A stretch of 64,000 bases of DNA. It comes from SCTD01 sp963781675 (GTDB lineage: Bacteria; Actinomycetota; Actinomycetes; Mycobacteriales; SCTD01). The stretch spans positions 1 through 64,000 of the forward strand of contig CAWAGF010000007.1 in NCBI GenBank assembly GCA_963781675.1, written 5' to 3'. The position numbers and the translations under genes are program-made. Position 1 is the stretch's first letter. Every line of letters begins with the position of its first letter. Shown piece after piece: positions 48,558 to 57,415 of the stretch. The notes below the pieces were generated by a model, which was not told where the DNA came from, did not search any database, and worked only from the letters and a program-made list of their open reading frames with translations.

Positions 48558-48923
48558 TCAGCGGAGCAGCAGGTCCCGCGTGCCGGTGGTCTCCAGCACC
48601 CGCTCCACCTGCCCGCTCAGCGCGATGACGCGCAGCGAGCCGCCCTGCCGGAGCGCGCGCACACGGGCGTGCAGCAGCACCGACAGCCCGTGGCTGTCCA
48701 GGCAGGTCACGCCCTCGAGGTCCAGGTCGACGTCCACCGTCCCCGCCTCCGCGAGGTCGACCAGGGCGTTCCGGAAGCGGTGCGCGACGTAGACGTCGAG
48801 CTCGCCGCTGAAGGTGAGCACGGCGCGATCGTCCTCGGCGTGCGCGACCGTCCACGCGAAGGCGCTGTCGGCCGTGGGCACGTCCACCGGGCGGCCGTGG
48901 TCGCGCAGGTAGTCGCGGAGCAC
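48558..48923 (-). CDS. STAS domain protein (anti-sigma factor antagonist type)
   Basis: About 121 residues. A STAS core is visible: AVLTFSGELDVYVAHRFRNA, VDVDLDLEGVTCLDSHGLSV with the Ser used for phosphorylation in SpoIIAA-type proteins, and LRVIALSGQVERVLETTG. It probably takes part in a partner-switching sigma factor pathway. The start is unsure: I take the GTG at 48923, but a small upstream frameshift could hide a longer N-terminus (VLPRTTHDPAHDLRVRVG in another frame). The gene is convergent with the FetB-like gene. Confidence 0.7.
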   Translation of the reverse strand: MLRDYLRDHGRPVDVPTADSAFAWTVAHAEDDRAVLTFSGELDVYVAHRFRNALVDLAEAGTVDVDLDLEGVTCLDSHGLSVLLHARVRALRQGGSLRVIALSGQVERVLETTGTRDLLLR

Positions 48924-49169
48924 CTGCGCCGTCTCGCGCTCGCGCCCACGCGCACGCGGAGGTCGTGCGCAGGGTCGTGCGTCGTCCGGGGCAGCACGGT
49001 GCGGTCTCCCGTCCTCGGGTGGGGGCGCAGGGGTCAGACCGCGGCACCGGAGCCGTGCCCGCGCCTCGGACCGGACAACCCGGGCACCCGGAAGGTGAGG
49101 CCGCTGTGGCGCGCGGGCCAGGGACGCGGACGGCCCCTGACGCGGGGCGTCAGGGGCCGTGGCGACCTG

Positions 49170-49251
49170 TGGCGGGTGAAGGGTTCGAACCTTCGTAGGC
49201 TGAGCCGGCAGATTTACAGTCTGCTCCCTTTGACCACTCGGGCAACCCGCC
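49170..49251 (-). tRNA. tRNA-Tyr (GTA anticodon)
   Basis: 82 nt with a long variable arm, as expected for a class II tRNA. Acceptor GGCGGGT with ACCCGCC, anticodon loop CTGTAAA (GTA), T arm GGTTCGAACCC. CCA is not encoded. The 240-odd bases between this tRNA and the STAS gene hold no clear gene. Confidence 0.94.
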
Positions 49252-49284
49252 TGGTGCGCGGGAGACGATAGCAAGGAGCGTGCC

Positions 49285-49773
49285 GTGGCCGACCCGTCGT
49301 TCGACGTCGTGAGCAAGGTCGACCGGCAGGAGGTCGACAACGCGCTGAACCAGGCCGCCAAGGAGGCCGCGACCCGCTACGACTTCAAGGGCACCGGCGC
49401 CGAGATCGCCTGGTCCGGCGAGTCGATCGTCGTCAAGGCGAGCTCGGAGGAGCGCTGCGCGGCGCTGCTCGACGTCTTCAAGGAGAAGCTGGTCAAGCGC
49501 CAGATCTCGCTCAAGACGCTGGACGCGGGCGAGCCCCAGCAGTCCGGCAAGGAGTACCGCCTGACCGCGTCGGTCAACGAGGGCATCGCCCAGGACGACG
49601 CGAAGAAGGTCAGCAAGCTCATCCGCGACGAGGGCCCCAAGGGCGTGCAGGCGCAGATCCAGGGCGACCAGCTGCGGGTCTCGGCCAAGAAGAAGGACGA
49701 CCTGCAGACCGTCATCGCGCTGCTCAAGGGCGCTGACTTCGACTTCGCGCTGCAGTTCACCAACTACCGCTGA
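49285..49773 (+). CDS. yajQ: YajQ family nucleotide-binding protein
   Basis: 162 residues, normal for YajQ/UPF0234. It starts ADPSFDVVSKVDRQEVDNAL and has TRYDFKGTGAEI, VKRQISLKTLDAGEP and a closing LQFTNYR. Members bind cyclic di-GMP or nucleic acid in some bacteria. The GTG at 49285 follows AAGGAG. The yajQ/tRNA-Tyr/htpX neighbourhood is common in actinobacteria; a GGDEF protein is encoded 14 kb away. Confidence 0.92.
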   Translation: MADPSFDVVSKVDRQEVDNALNQAAKEAATRYDFKGTGAEIAWSGESIVVKASSEERCAALLDVFKEKLVKRQISLKTLDAGEPQQSGKEYRLTASVNEGIAQDDAKKVSKLIRDEGPKGVQAQIQGDQLRVSAKKKDDLQTVIALLKGADFDFALQFTNYR

Positions 49774-49856
49774 CTCCAGCGTCACGCAGGAGGAGGCGGA
49801 ACGGCGTCGAAGACGGCACAGCGGCCCGCGGTGGGTCGCTGTGCTCGAGGAGTCCC

Positions 49857-52800
49857 ATGAACGTCCGTCGTCGCGCCGCCCTGCCGGTGGCGCTCCTCCT
49901 GCTGCTGGGCGTGGCCCCGCAGTTCGCGTCCGGCTCGCAGCCGGTGCCCGTGGACGGCGAGGTCGCCCGGCTCGCGGCCGAGCTGTACCCCGCCCTGGCC
50001 GAGGGACCGGGCTTCGACGGGGTGGACATCCCGGTCGAGGAGTTCCGCCAGCCCGCCGACGACGCGCAGCAGCTCGTCAAGGGCCCGGGCGGCCAGTCCG
50101 TCCCCGTGCGCATCGCGCCGGCCGAGACGGGTGGCTCGCTGGAGACGTCCGATGGCTTCACCGTCCTGCGCGGCACCGACGGCACGTGGCGCTACGCCGT
50201 GAAGGCCGCCGACGGCCGCAGCCTGACCGCGTCGGCCGCGGTCGTGGGGCGCGACAGCGTGCCCGCCGGCCTGCAGCCCGGCGCCGGCCGCCGCTCCCCC
50301 GACCAGGTCAGCCCGCAGGAGGTGGCGCAGGCCCGCGGCCACGCCGAGATGCTGCGCCAGATGCAGATCGCCTCGGCGGCGGCCAACGGCACCGCCTCGG
50401 TCGCGGAGCCGCGCGTCTTCCGCTTCCCCGTGCTGATGCTCGCCACCTGGTGGGACTCCGCAGCCGGCCAGACCGGGCCGCAGTTCCAGGACGGCAGCAA
50501 CACACCGGAGCACTTCAAGGGCCTGCTCGACGGCTTCGGCGGCAACCCGACCGGCACGCTGACCGAGTTCTACTTCGAGGACTCCTTCGGGACCTTCCTG
50601 GTGCAGGTCGACGTCTTCGGCCCGTTCACCTCCTACCGGTCGCAGGCCGAGGACGAGTGCTACTACGGCGGCATCGCCGTCGGTGACGACAACCGCACCG
50701 ACCTCGACCTGCTCGACGACGTGCTCGGCATCGGTGGCGGCGGCGCGCTCGGCATGGCCGTCGAGTCCCTCCCGCAGGCCGACCCGACCGTGGACTTCGG
50801 CGACTACGACAACGACGGCGACGGCGTCGTCGACTTCGTCGGCATCGTCCACTCCGGCGCCGACATGGCCGTCACCGGTGACCCGTGCAACACCTGGTCG
50901 CACGCCATCCAGGCGACCCTCGCGAACGGCATCGTGGAGGGCGCGGCCGGCCTCACCCCCGGCACCCTCGGCGGAGGCCTGCCCACCAGCGACGGCGTCT
51001 TCGTCGACCGGCTCTTCACGATGCCGGAGTTCGACGAGCCCGGGAAGCTGCTGCCGATCGGCGTCGCGACGCACGAGATGGCGCACGCCCTCGGCGAGCC
51101 CGACTACTACAACACCACCTACACCAGCGCCGGCACCGGCGACCACGACATCATGTCGGGCGGCTCGTACGGCGGTAACCCGACCGGCAGCAACCCGACC
51201 GGCTTCAACCCGGCCTCGCGCGTCTTCCAGGGCTGGACCACGCCGACGGTCGTGAACAGCGACCTGCGCGGCTACGTGCTGCAGCCCCGCCGCATCCGGC
51301 CCAAGGACTACGACCCCAGCCGGCCGAACCCGAGCCTGCTGCTCGTCCCGGTCACCGAGATCGCCGTCGGCGAGACCGACGCGGTCGGCCACGAGTGGAC
51401 CGAGAACGACGTCTACGGCCTGGCCAAGAACCCGAAGACCGGCAAGTTCGTCATCGAGGGCTACTACCTCGAGAACATCAACCGCACCGCGACGGCGCCG
51501 ACCTCCATCCACCCGGAGATGACCCGTCAGCCGTACTTCGACCGCTCGTTCTTCAACAGCGGGATCATGGCCTGGCACTTCGACTACTACCTGCGCAGCA
51601 ACGTGCTGTTCCAGAGCAACAACGCGCAGACGGACGCCAACCGGCCGCAGATGGACCCGATGGAGTTCGACTTCAACGACAACACCCAGGAGCTGCAGCT
51701 CAACAAGGGCCGCGGCAACGCGGAGGACCTCATCGCCTCCGCGGCGACCGGCATCACCAGCGGCACCCGCCTGCTGCCGCCGGACGCCGACACTGCTGTC
51801 TTCGACGGCCCGCCGAGCGAGTCCATCGCGCTCTCCGGAGTGGTGCCGCCGACGCAGACGGCGGACAGCCCGTTCACGGTCGAGGCCAACCCGAACAACA
51901 GGTCGATGACCGTACGGGTCCAGGGCACCGGGGACTGCACGCTGCAGCTGCTCCGGGACGGCAAGGAGCTCAGCGCGCCGGTCGACGGCGGCTTCGTGGG
52001 CGCCGAGGAGCTCATCGTGGTCAACGACCCGCAGCCGGGCGAGTACATCGCCCGCGTCGGCGACTTCGCCGGCTGCCTGCAGTACGAGGGCAGCGTGACC
52101 TTCGCCAACTCCGGCGGCGTGCTCGAGACCAAGGGCGCCGCCGACACCTGGTCGAACTGGTCGAAGAAGCCGACCGGCTGGGCCTTCACCAACATCGGCC
52201 CCAAGGCGGCGAACGGCCTCGACCACGCCGCGGACGGCGGTGACGGCAGCGGGGCGATCAGCCTCGACGTCGTGAACCTCGGCGCGAGCGAGAGCGACAC
52301 CTCCCCGGGCTTCGTGACCGGCGGCGTCTCCGGCCGCGGCACCCAGGGCGCGAACGCCGGCCGCCCCAGCGCCATGACGGTCCCCGTCTTCAACAACGGC
52401 GGCAAGGCGGTCTCCTCCGCCACCGTCGTCGTCCGCGACGGCTCAGCCAGCGGCCCCGTCGTCGCCCAGGGGACCGTCACCGGCCTCGGGGCCTACACCC
52501 GCAAGGCGTTCCCGTTCACCTGGACGCCGCGCGAGGAGGGCGCCCACACCCTCGTCACCACCGTGACGAGCAGCGGCAACGCGCTGACGAGCAACGACGT
52601 GCAGGCCACCGAGCTGTGGGTCGGCTCGGCGAGCCCGCGGGTGCTGGTCGTCGACGACGACGGCGCGCTCGACCAGGACGTCGCGGTCGCCGGCTCGCTC
52701 TCCGCGCTCGGCGTCCCGTACACCGTCGTCACGGAGCACCCGGACGCCGCGACCCTGAAGAAGTTCCAGGCCGTGGTCTGGGAGGCCGGCGGCGACCGCG

Positions 52801-53825
52801 CGGTCGGCCAGCTGGACGACGGCGACGTCGAGGCGCTCACCAGCTACCTCAACGGAGGCGGCAAGCTGCTGCTCACCAGCAACCGCGCCGTCAGCGCCCT
52901 GGCGACCCCGCCCGGCCGCACGAACCCGGGCGCCAGCGAGGACGGCGCGGCCTTCGCGTTGAACTTCCTCGGGGCGGCCAGCGGCGGCGTCGAGCCGATG
53001 ACGGTGGACACCGCGCTCACCGGCAAGGGCCTGATGGCGGGCGCCCAGCGCCTCACCGTCTGCCCGGGCCGCTGCACGCTGGACCCGATGACGCCCTCCG
53101 ACCAGGCGTTCGGCGCCGCCCAGGCGCTGTTCACCTCGCCGGCGAACGACGAGGGCGAGACGTACGGCGTGGCCGTCACCGGCGACGCGGCCCACAAGGG
53201 CTTCAAGACGGTGACCCTCGGCTACAACCTCTCCCAGCACGCCACCGCCGACGCGGCGACCGACGTGCTCCGTCGCAGCCTCGCCTTCTTCGGCGTGGCC
53301 ACCGCGAAGCCGGCGGTCCGGACGGCCCAGCCGGTGGTCTACCACTCCGCCGTCCGCCAGTCCGTCAGCGGCAAGCCCGTCGACGTGCGGGCGGTCGTGC
53401 TCGGCGGCTCCGGCGACCAGCCCGTGACGCTCTTCTACCGGCGGCACGCCAAGGGCGGCTACGTCGCGCAGCAGCTGAGGAAGGGCACGGCGCCGGGCAG
53501 CTTCGCCGGCACCATCCCGGGCGGTGCGGTGACGCCGGACGGCGTGGACTACTACCTCAAGGCAGGCACGGCGACGACGTACGACCCGCCCGCCGCGCGC
53601 GACCGGTCCGTGGTGCACGCCATCGCCGTCGCCATCCCCGAGATCGCCGACCCGCTGGCCGTCCAGCCGCAGAACGCCGCACCGGCGCCCGGCGCCGCGG
53701 CGCCGGGCGGCTCCCCGGCCACCGGCCGGCTGCCCGCCACCGGCGCGTCCGGCCTGCTGGCGCTGGTCGCAGTCGGCCTGCTCGGTGCGGCGCTGCTCGG
53801 CCGGCGGCTGACCCGCGCGGTCTAG
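49857..53825 (+). CDS. Sortase-anchored M6-type (immune inhibitor A-like) metalloprotease
   Basis: 1322 residues. Signal peptide (AALPVALLLLLGVAPQFASG), propeptide, then an M6 catalytic domain with VATHEMAHALGEPDYYN (HExxH at 406-410). Beta-rich domains follow (about 650-1250), including PRVLVVDDDGALD. A C-terminal cell-wall signal closes it: LPATG (1292-1296), a hydrophobic helix and RRLTRAV. It should be secreted and linked to peptidoglycan by a sortase not in this window. M6 proteases cleave host or environmental proteins. ATG; the spacer before it contains GAGGAG. Confidence 0.9.
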   Translation: MNVRRRAALPVALLLLLGVAPQFASGSQPVPVDGEVARLAAELYPALAEGPGFDGVDIPVEEFRQPADDAQQLVKGPGGQSVPVRIAPAETGGSLETSDGFTVLRGTDGTWRYAVKAADGRSLTASAAVVGRDSVPAGLQPGAGRRSPDQVSPQEVAQARGHAEMLRQMQIASAAANGTASVAEPRVFRFPVLMLATWWDSAAGQTGPQFQDGSNTPEHFKGLLDGFGGNPTGTLTEFYFEDSFGTFLVQVDVFGPFTSYRSQAEDECYYGGIAVGDDNRTDLDLLDDVLGIGGGGALGMAVESLPQADPTVDFGDYDNDGDGVVDFVGIVHSGADMAVTGDPCNTWSHAIQATLANGIVEGAAGLTPGTLGGGLPTSDGVFVDRLFTMPEFDEPGKLLPIGVATHEMAHALGEPDYYNTTYTSAGTGDHDIMSGGSYGGNPTGSNPTGFNPASRVFQGWTTPTVVNSDLRGYVLQPRRIRPKDYDPSRPNPSLLLVPVTEIAVGETDAVGHEWTENDVYGLAKNPKTGKFVIEGYYLENINRTATAPTSIHPEMTRQPYFDRSFFNSGIMAWHFDYYLRSNVLFQSNNAQTDANRPQMDPMEFDFNDNTQELQLNKGRGNAEDLIASAATGITSGTRLLPPDADTAVFDGPPSESIALSGVVPPTQTADSPFTVEANPNNRSMTVRVQGTGDCTLQLLRDGKELSAPVDGGFVGAEELIVVNDPQPGEYIARVGDFAGCLQYEGSVTFANSGGVLETKGAADTWSNWSKKPTGWAFTNIGPKAANGLDHAADGGDGSGAISLDVVNLGASESDTSPGFVTGGVSGRGTQGANAGRPSAMTVPVFNNGGKAVSSATVVVRDGSASGPVVAQGTVTGLGAYTRKAFPFTWTPREEGAHTLVTTVTSSGNALTSNDVQATELWVGSASPRVLVVDDDGALDQDVAVAGSLSALGVPYTVVTEHPDAATLKKFQAVVWEAGGDRAVGQLDDGDVEALTSYLNGGGKLLLTSNRAVSALATPPGRTNPGASEDGAAFALNFLGAASGGVEPMTVDTALTGKGLMAGAQRLTVCPGRCTLDPMTPSDQAFGAAQALFTSPANDEGETYGVAVTGDAAHKGFKTVTLGYNLSQHATADAATDVLRRSLAFFGVATAKPAVRTAQPVVYHSAVRQSVSGKPVDVRAVVLGGSGDQPVTLFYRRHAKGGYVAQQLRKGTAPGSFAGTIPGGAVTPDGVDYYLKAGTATTYDPPAARDRSVVHAIAVAIPEIADPLAVQPQNAAPAPGAAAPGGSPATGRLPATGASGLLALVAVGLLGAALLGRRLTRAV

Positions 53826-53833
53826 CCCAGCAG

Positions 53834-53877
53834 ACGCCGACGGCCGGCACCCCTCGCGGGGTGCCGGCCGTCGGCGT
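53834..53877. terminator. Bidirectional terminator, perfect 20-bp stem
   Basis: A perfect palindrome (20-bp arms, TCGC loop) between the convergent M6 protease and htpX genes, 9 bp from each stop. It can end transcription from both sides. Confidence 0.85.
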
Positions 53878-53885
53878 TCCGGGAC

Positions 53886-54752
53886 CTAGCGCGAGTAGCC
53901 CGCCATCGCCTCGAGCCGCGCGATGCGCTCGGCCATCGGCGGGTGGGTGCTGAACAGCTTGCCGAGGCCGCCGCCGCGGAACGGGTTGGCGATCATCAGC
54001 GAGCTCGTCGGCGCCAGGCTGGCGTCCTCGACGAGCGGCCGGGCAGCGGTGCCGAGCTCGAGCTTGCGCAGCGCGCTGGCCAGGGCGAGCGGGTCACCGG
54101 TGACCTGCGCCCCGGTGGCGTCCGCGGCGTACTCCCGGCTGCGGCTGATGGCCATCTGGATGACGCCGGCCGCGATCGGGCCGAGGACGATGAGCAGCAG
54201 GCTGCTGAGGACGTTCCCGCCCTCGCGGTCCCGGCCGCTCCCGCCGAAGATCATGGCGAACTGCGCCATGTTCGCCAGGAAGGTGATGACGGTGGCCAGG
54301 GCCGCCGCGACCGAGCTGATGAGGATGTCGCGGTTGCCGACGTGCGCCAGCTCGTGGCCGAGGACGCCACGCAGCTCCCGCTCGTCGAGCAGCTCCAGGA
54401 TCCCCTCGGTGCAGCAGACGGCGGCGTGCTGCGGGTTGCGGCCGGTCGCGAAGGCGTTCGGCGCGGTGGTCGGCGAGAGGTAGAGGCGCGGCATCGGGAT
54501 GCGCATCGCCTGGGCGATCTCCGCGACGATGGCGTACAGCCGCGGGTGCTGCACCTGGCTGACCGGGTAGGCGCGCATGCTCCGCAGCGCCAGCTTGTCG
54601 CTGTAGAACCAGCTGTAGCCGTTCACGCCGAGCGCGATGACCAGCGCCAGCACGAGGCCGCCGGAGCCGAACTGCGCGCCGACGAACAGGATGATCGCCG
54701 AGAGCAGCCCGAGCAGGGCGGCCGTCTTGAGCCCGTTGCGGTGCGCGTGCAC
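53886..54752 (-). CDS. htpX: Membrane zinc metalloprotease HtpX
   Basis: 288 residues, M48 family. Two N-terminal membrane helices, GHELAHVGNRD (HExxH), and a second zinc region SRSREYAADATGAQ with the Glu ligand. It degrades damaged membrane proteins. The GTG at 54752 follows GAGGAGG at 4 nt. It lies after the nuo locus in the usual actinobacterial order; about 80 bp separate it from the NuoI-like gene. Confidence 0.93.
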   Translation of the reverse strand: MHAHRNGLKTAALLGLLSAIILFVGAQFGSGGLVLALVIALGVNGYSWFYSDKLALRSMRAYPVSQVQHPRLYAIVAEIAQAMRIPMPRLYLSPTTAPNAFATGRNPQHAAVCCTEGILELLDERELRGVLGHELAHVGNRDILISSVAAALATVITFLANMAQFAMIFGGSGRDREGGNVLSSLLLIVLGPIAAGVIQMAISRSREYAADATGAQVTGDPLALASALRKLELGTAARPLVEDASLAPTSSLMIANPFRGGGLGKLFSTHPPMAERIARLEAMAGYSR

Positions 54753-54832
54753 GTGTCCTCCTCGTGGGTGCCTGCACCGGGAGAACGCCGCCGGCGGGGA
54801 CCTCGTTCCGGTCGGGCGGGGCGTCCGAGGCC

Positions 54833-55393
54833 TCAGCGCGCCTCGCGCGCCCGGGCGACGGCGTCCAGCCGCTCGGCGGCCACGACCTCCTCCGCCGGCT
54901 CAGCGGCCGGGTCCAGCGGCGGCGGGGGCGGCACCTCGCGCACCCACGCCCGCAGCGCCTCCCGCTCCTCGACCGGCCGCTCCGGCTCGGCCGGCACGAG
55001 CGCCGGCGCCCAGAACAGCGCGTCGAAGGGGCAGACCTCGACGCAGATGCCGCAGTACATGCACAGCGACCAGTCGATGGCGAAGCGGTCGAGGACGTTG
55101 CGCACGCGGGGACGGCCGCCGGGCCGGGCGGGCGGCGCCTGCTCGGTGTGGCCCTCGACGTGCAGGCACCAGTCCGGGCACTCCCGCGCGCAGAGCATGC
55201 AGACGGTGCAGTTCTCCTCGAGCAGCGCGATGGTGCCGCGGCTGCGGGTGGGGGGCTCCTGCTGGGCGTCTGCGGCGCGGACGAGGTCGAGCGCCTGCGC
55301 CAGGTCCGGCGATGGCGGGTCGGCGGCGGACGGGTCGGCGGCGGGCGCGCCGTCGGCGGCGGCGGCGGACCTGTCGGCTCCGTCGGCGCTCAC
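54833..55393 (-). CDS. NuoI-like ferredoxin subunit (second copy)
   Basis: 186 residues. Two [4Fe-4S] motifs: C62, C65, C68, C72 in CTVCMLCARECP and C111, C114, C117, C121 in CMYCGICVEVCP. It resembles NuoI, but the normal NuoI (its end is at 63791) is encoded upstream in the main operon. Long, low-complexity Ala/Pro-rich ends flank the core. The GTG overlaps the NuoC-like stop by 4 nt. It probably transfers electrons between the NuoB-like protein and an unknown partner. Confidence 0.82.
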   Translation of the reverse strand: MSADGADRSAAAADGAPAADPSAADPPSPDLAQALDLVRAADAQQEPPTRSRGTIALLEENCTVCMLCARECPDWCLHVEGHTEQAPPARPGGRPRVRNVLDRFAIDWSLCMYCGICVEVCPFDALFWAPALVPAEPERPVEEREALRAWVREVPPPPPLDPAAEPAEEVVAAERLDAVARAREAR

Positions 55394-55920
55394 AGCGGCT
55401 CCCCGGGTGCGACGGGTGGCGGGTAGCCGGGCGGCTGCAGCCGGCGGCTCGTCTTGCCCGCCGGGTCGAGCCGCCCCGGCCACGGCTCCTGCCGCGCCGC
55501 CAGCACCCGCTCCTTGCGCAGCGGGTGCCCCACGAAGCCGTCGGGCAGCAGCAGCGGCGCGAGGTCCGGGTGCCCGTCGAAGACCAGCCCGAACATCTCC
55601 GCGGCCTCCCGCTCGTGCCAGGCTGCGCCGGCGAAGACGCCCACCAGCGAGGGCAGCCGCGGGTCCTCGCGCGGGACCGACGTGCGCAGGTGGACGCCGT
55701 GCCGCCGGGCCACCGACCACAGCCGCACCACGACGTCGAACCCGCGCGGGTGCTCGTCGACGGCGAGCAGCACGTCGAGGTAGGAGCCGTCCAGCTCGGG
55801 GTCGTCCCGTACGGCGGTCACTGCGGCCACCCAGTCCTGCGGCGCGACGTCGGCAGTGACGACGCCGTACGACTCGCTCACGGCGGCGGCGGGCAGCACG
55901 GCGGCCAGCCGGTCCCTCAC
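55390..55920 (-). CDS. NuoC-like subunit (second copy)
   Basis: 176 residues, 30 kDa-subunit family. The motif WHEREAAEMFGLVFDGHPDL followed by LLPDGFVGHPLRKE is diagnostic. The family sits at the base of the peripheral arm of complex I or of related membrane hydrogenases. The GTG at 55920 overlaps the NuoB-like stop by 4 nt. The canonical NuoC would be encoded beyond the right edge, so this is a paralogue. Confidence 0.82.
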   Translation of the reverse strand: MRDRLAAVLPAAAVSESYGVVTADVAPQDWVAAVTAVRDDPELDGSYLDVLLAVDEHPRGFDVVVRLWSVARRHGVHLRTSVPREDPRLPSLVGVFAGAAWHEREAAEMFGLVFDGHPDLAPLLLPDGFVGHPLRKERVLAARQEPWPGRLDPAGKTSRRLQPPGYPPPVAPGEPL

Positions 55921-56402
55921 AGCGGCCGGGCCCGCAGCTCCTGCGGGCCCACCTCGACGGCAGGCCGGACCAGCGGCCCGGTGCCGGCCGGCGGCGCGGA
56001 CGCCGGCCCGGCCAGCGTCGCGAGCGCGTCCAGCAGCGCCTGCGGCCGCGGCGGGCAGCCCGGCACGTAGAGGTCGACGGGCACGAGCTGGTCGACGCCG
56101 GAGGTCACGCAGTAGGAGTCCCAGTACGGCCCGCCGCTGCTGGCGCAGGCGCCGAAGGCCACGACGCGGCAGCCCGGCGTCGCCGCGTGCAGCTGCTGCA
56201 CGAGCGGCGCCAGCTTGGCGGTGACGGTCCCGGACACGAGCAGCACCTGGACGGGCTCCCCGGCCACGGCGTACGGCACGCGGCCGTCGTCCTCCAGCGC
56301 GCCGACCATCGCCTCGACGGCGCAGCAGGCCAGGCCGACGTTCAGGACGGTCAGCCGGAAGCGGTCGAGCACGAGCACGGCCGGCTCCGCGGACGCGATC
56401 AC
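55917..56402 (-). CDS. NuoB-like subunit (second copy)
   Basis: 161 residues. All four ligands of the N2-type [4Fe-4S] cluster are present: C26 and C27 (GLACCAVEA), C86 (FGACASSGG) and C116 (VPGCPPRP). It is therefore a functional-looking paralogue of NuoB, though a NuoD-like partner is not encoded beside it. The GTG at 56402 lies 1 bp after the prenyl synthase stop. The three paralogues B-C-I are joined by 4-nt overlaps and sit after nuoN. Confidence 0.83.
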   Translation of the reverse strand: MIASAEPAVLVLDRFRLTVLNVGLACCAVEAMVGALEDDGRVPYAVAGEPVQVLLVSGTVTAKLAPLVQQLHAATPGCRVVAFGACASSGGPYWDSYCVTSGVDQLVPVDLYVPGCPPRPQALLDALATLAGPASAPPAGTGPLVRPAVEVGPQELRARPL

Positions 56403-56403
56403 G

Positions 56404-57402
56404 TCAGCCCGTACGGGCCAGCACGAAGTCGGTCAGCGCGTGCAGGGCCGCCCGCACCTGTCCGGCCGGCAGGTCGTCGGCGACCGCGCGGGCCTGCTCG
56501 ACGTACGCCATCAGCCGTGCGCGCGCGGCCTCCATCGCCGGGTGCGCGCGCAGCAGCGCGAGCGCCTCGTCGAGCAGGGCGTCGTCGGTGAGGTCGCCCT
56601 GCAGCAGCTCGCGCAGCCGCGCACCGGCCGGCTCGTTCCCCGCGAGTACCAGCAGCACGGGCAGCGTGCGCACGCCCTCGCGCAGGTCGGTGCCCGGGGT
56701 CTTGCCGGACTTCTCGGTGTCGCTCAGCACGTCGATGAGGTCGTCGGACAGCTGGAACGCCGTCCCGAAGACCTCGCCGAAGCGCGCGACGGTCTCCACG
56801 TCCGCGGGCGGCGCCCCGGCCGTCATGGCGCCGAGCCGGGCGGAGGTGGCGAGCAGCGAGGCGGTCTTGTCGGCGATGACCTGCAGGTGGTGCTCGACCG
56901 GGTCCTGCCCCTCGGCCGGCCCGGCGGTCTCGGCGATCTGCCCCTCGACCAGCCGCGCGAAGGTGCGCGACTGGACGCGGGTGGCCTCGGTGCCGAGGCC
57001 CGCCGTGAGGTCGGACGCGCGGGCGAACAGGAAGTCACCGGTGAGGATCGCGACCGTGTTGGTCCAGCGGGCGTTCGCGGACGGAGCGCCCCGGCGCACG
57101 GCGGCCTCGTCCATGACGTCGTCGTGGTACAGCGTCGCGAGGTGGGTCAGCTCGACCACGACGGCGGCGTCGACGACCTGCGGCGCGTGCGGGTCGCCGA
57201 GCCGCGCGGCGAGCAGGGCGAGCAGCGGGCGCACCCGCTTGCCACCGGCCTCGGCCAGGTGGCCGGCCGCGACGTCGAGCATCGGGTGGGCGCTGCGCAC
57301 GACGTCGCGCAGCCGCTCCTCGACGACCTCGAGGCCGTCCTGCACGTCAGCCGCGAGCGCCGGGTCGGCCGCCTCCAGCACGGCCGCTCCGCTGGCCCTC
57401 AC
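56404..57402 (-). CDS. Polyprenyl diphosphate synthase
   Basis: 332 residues, trans-isoprenyl diphosphate synthase. First Asp-rich motif DDVMD (94-98), second DDLID (220-224), GGKRVRPL near the N-terminus. It makes a long (C35-C50 class) prenyl chain, most likely for the menaquinone tail; the exact length cannot be read from the sequence. It stands between nuoN and the NuoB-like gene, a location shared with other actinobacteria, linking quinone supply with complex I. Confidence 0.92.
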   Translation of the reverse strand: MRASGAAVLEAADPALAADVQDGLEVVEERLRDVVRSAHPMLDVAAGHLAEAGGKRVRPLLALLAARLGDPHAPQVVDAAVVVELTHLATLYHDDVMDEAAVRRGAPSANARWTNTVAILTGDFLFARASDLTAGLGTEATRVQSRTFARLVEGQIAETAGPAEGQDPVEHHLQVIADKTASLLATSARLGAMTAGAPPADVETVARFGEVFGTAFQLSDDLIDVLSDTEKSGKTPGTDLREGVRTLPVLLVLAGNEPAGARLRELLQGDLTDDALLDEALALLRAHPAMEAARARLMAYVEQARAVADDLPAGQVRAALHALTDFVLARTG

Positions 57403-57415
57403 GCCGGGACGGCCA

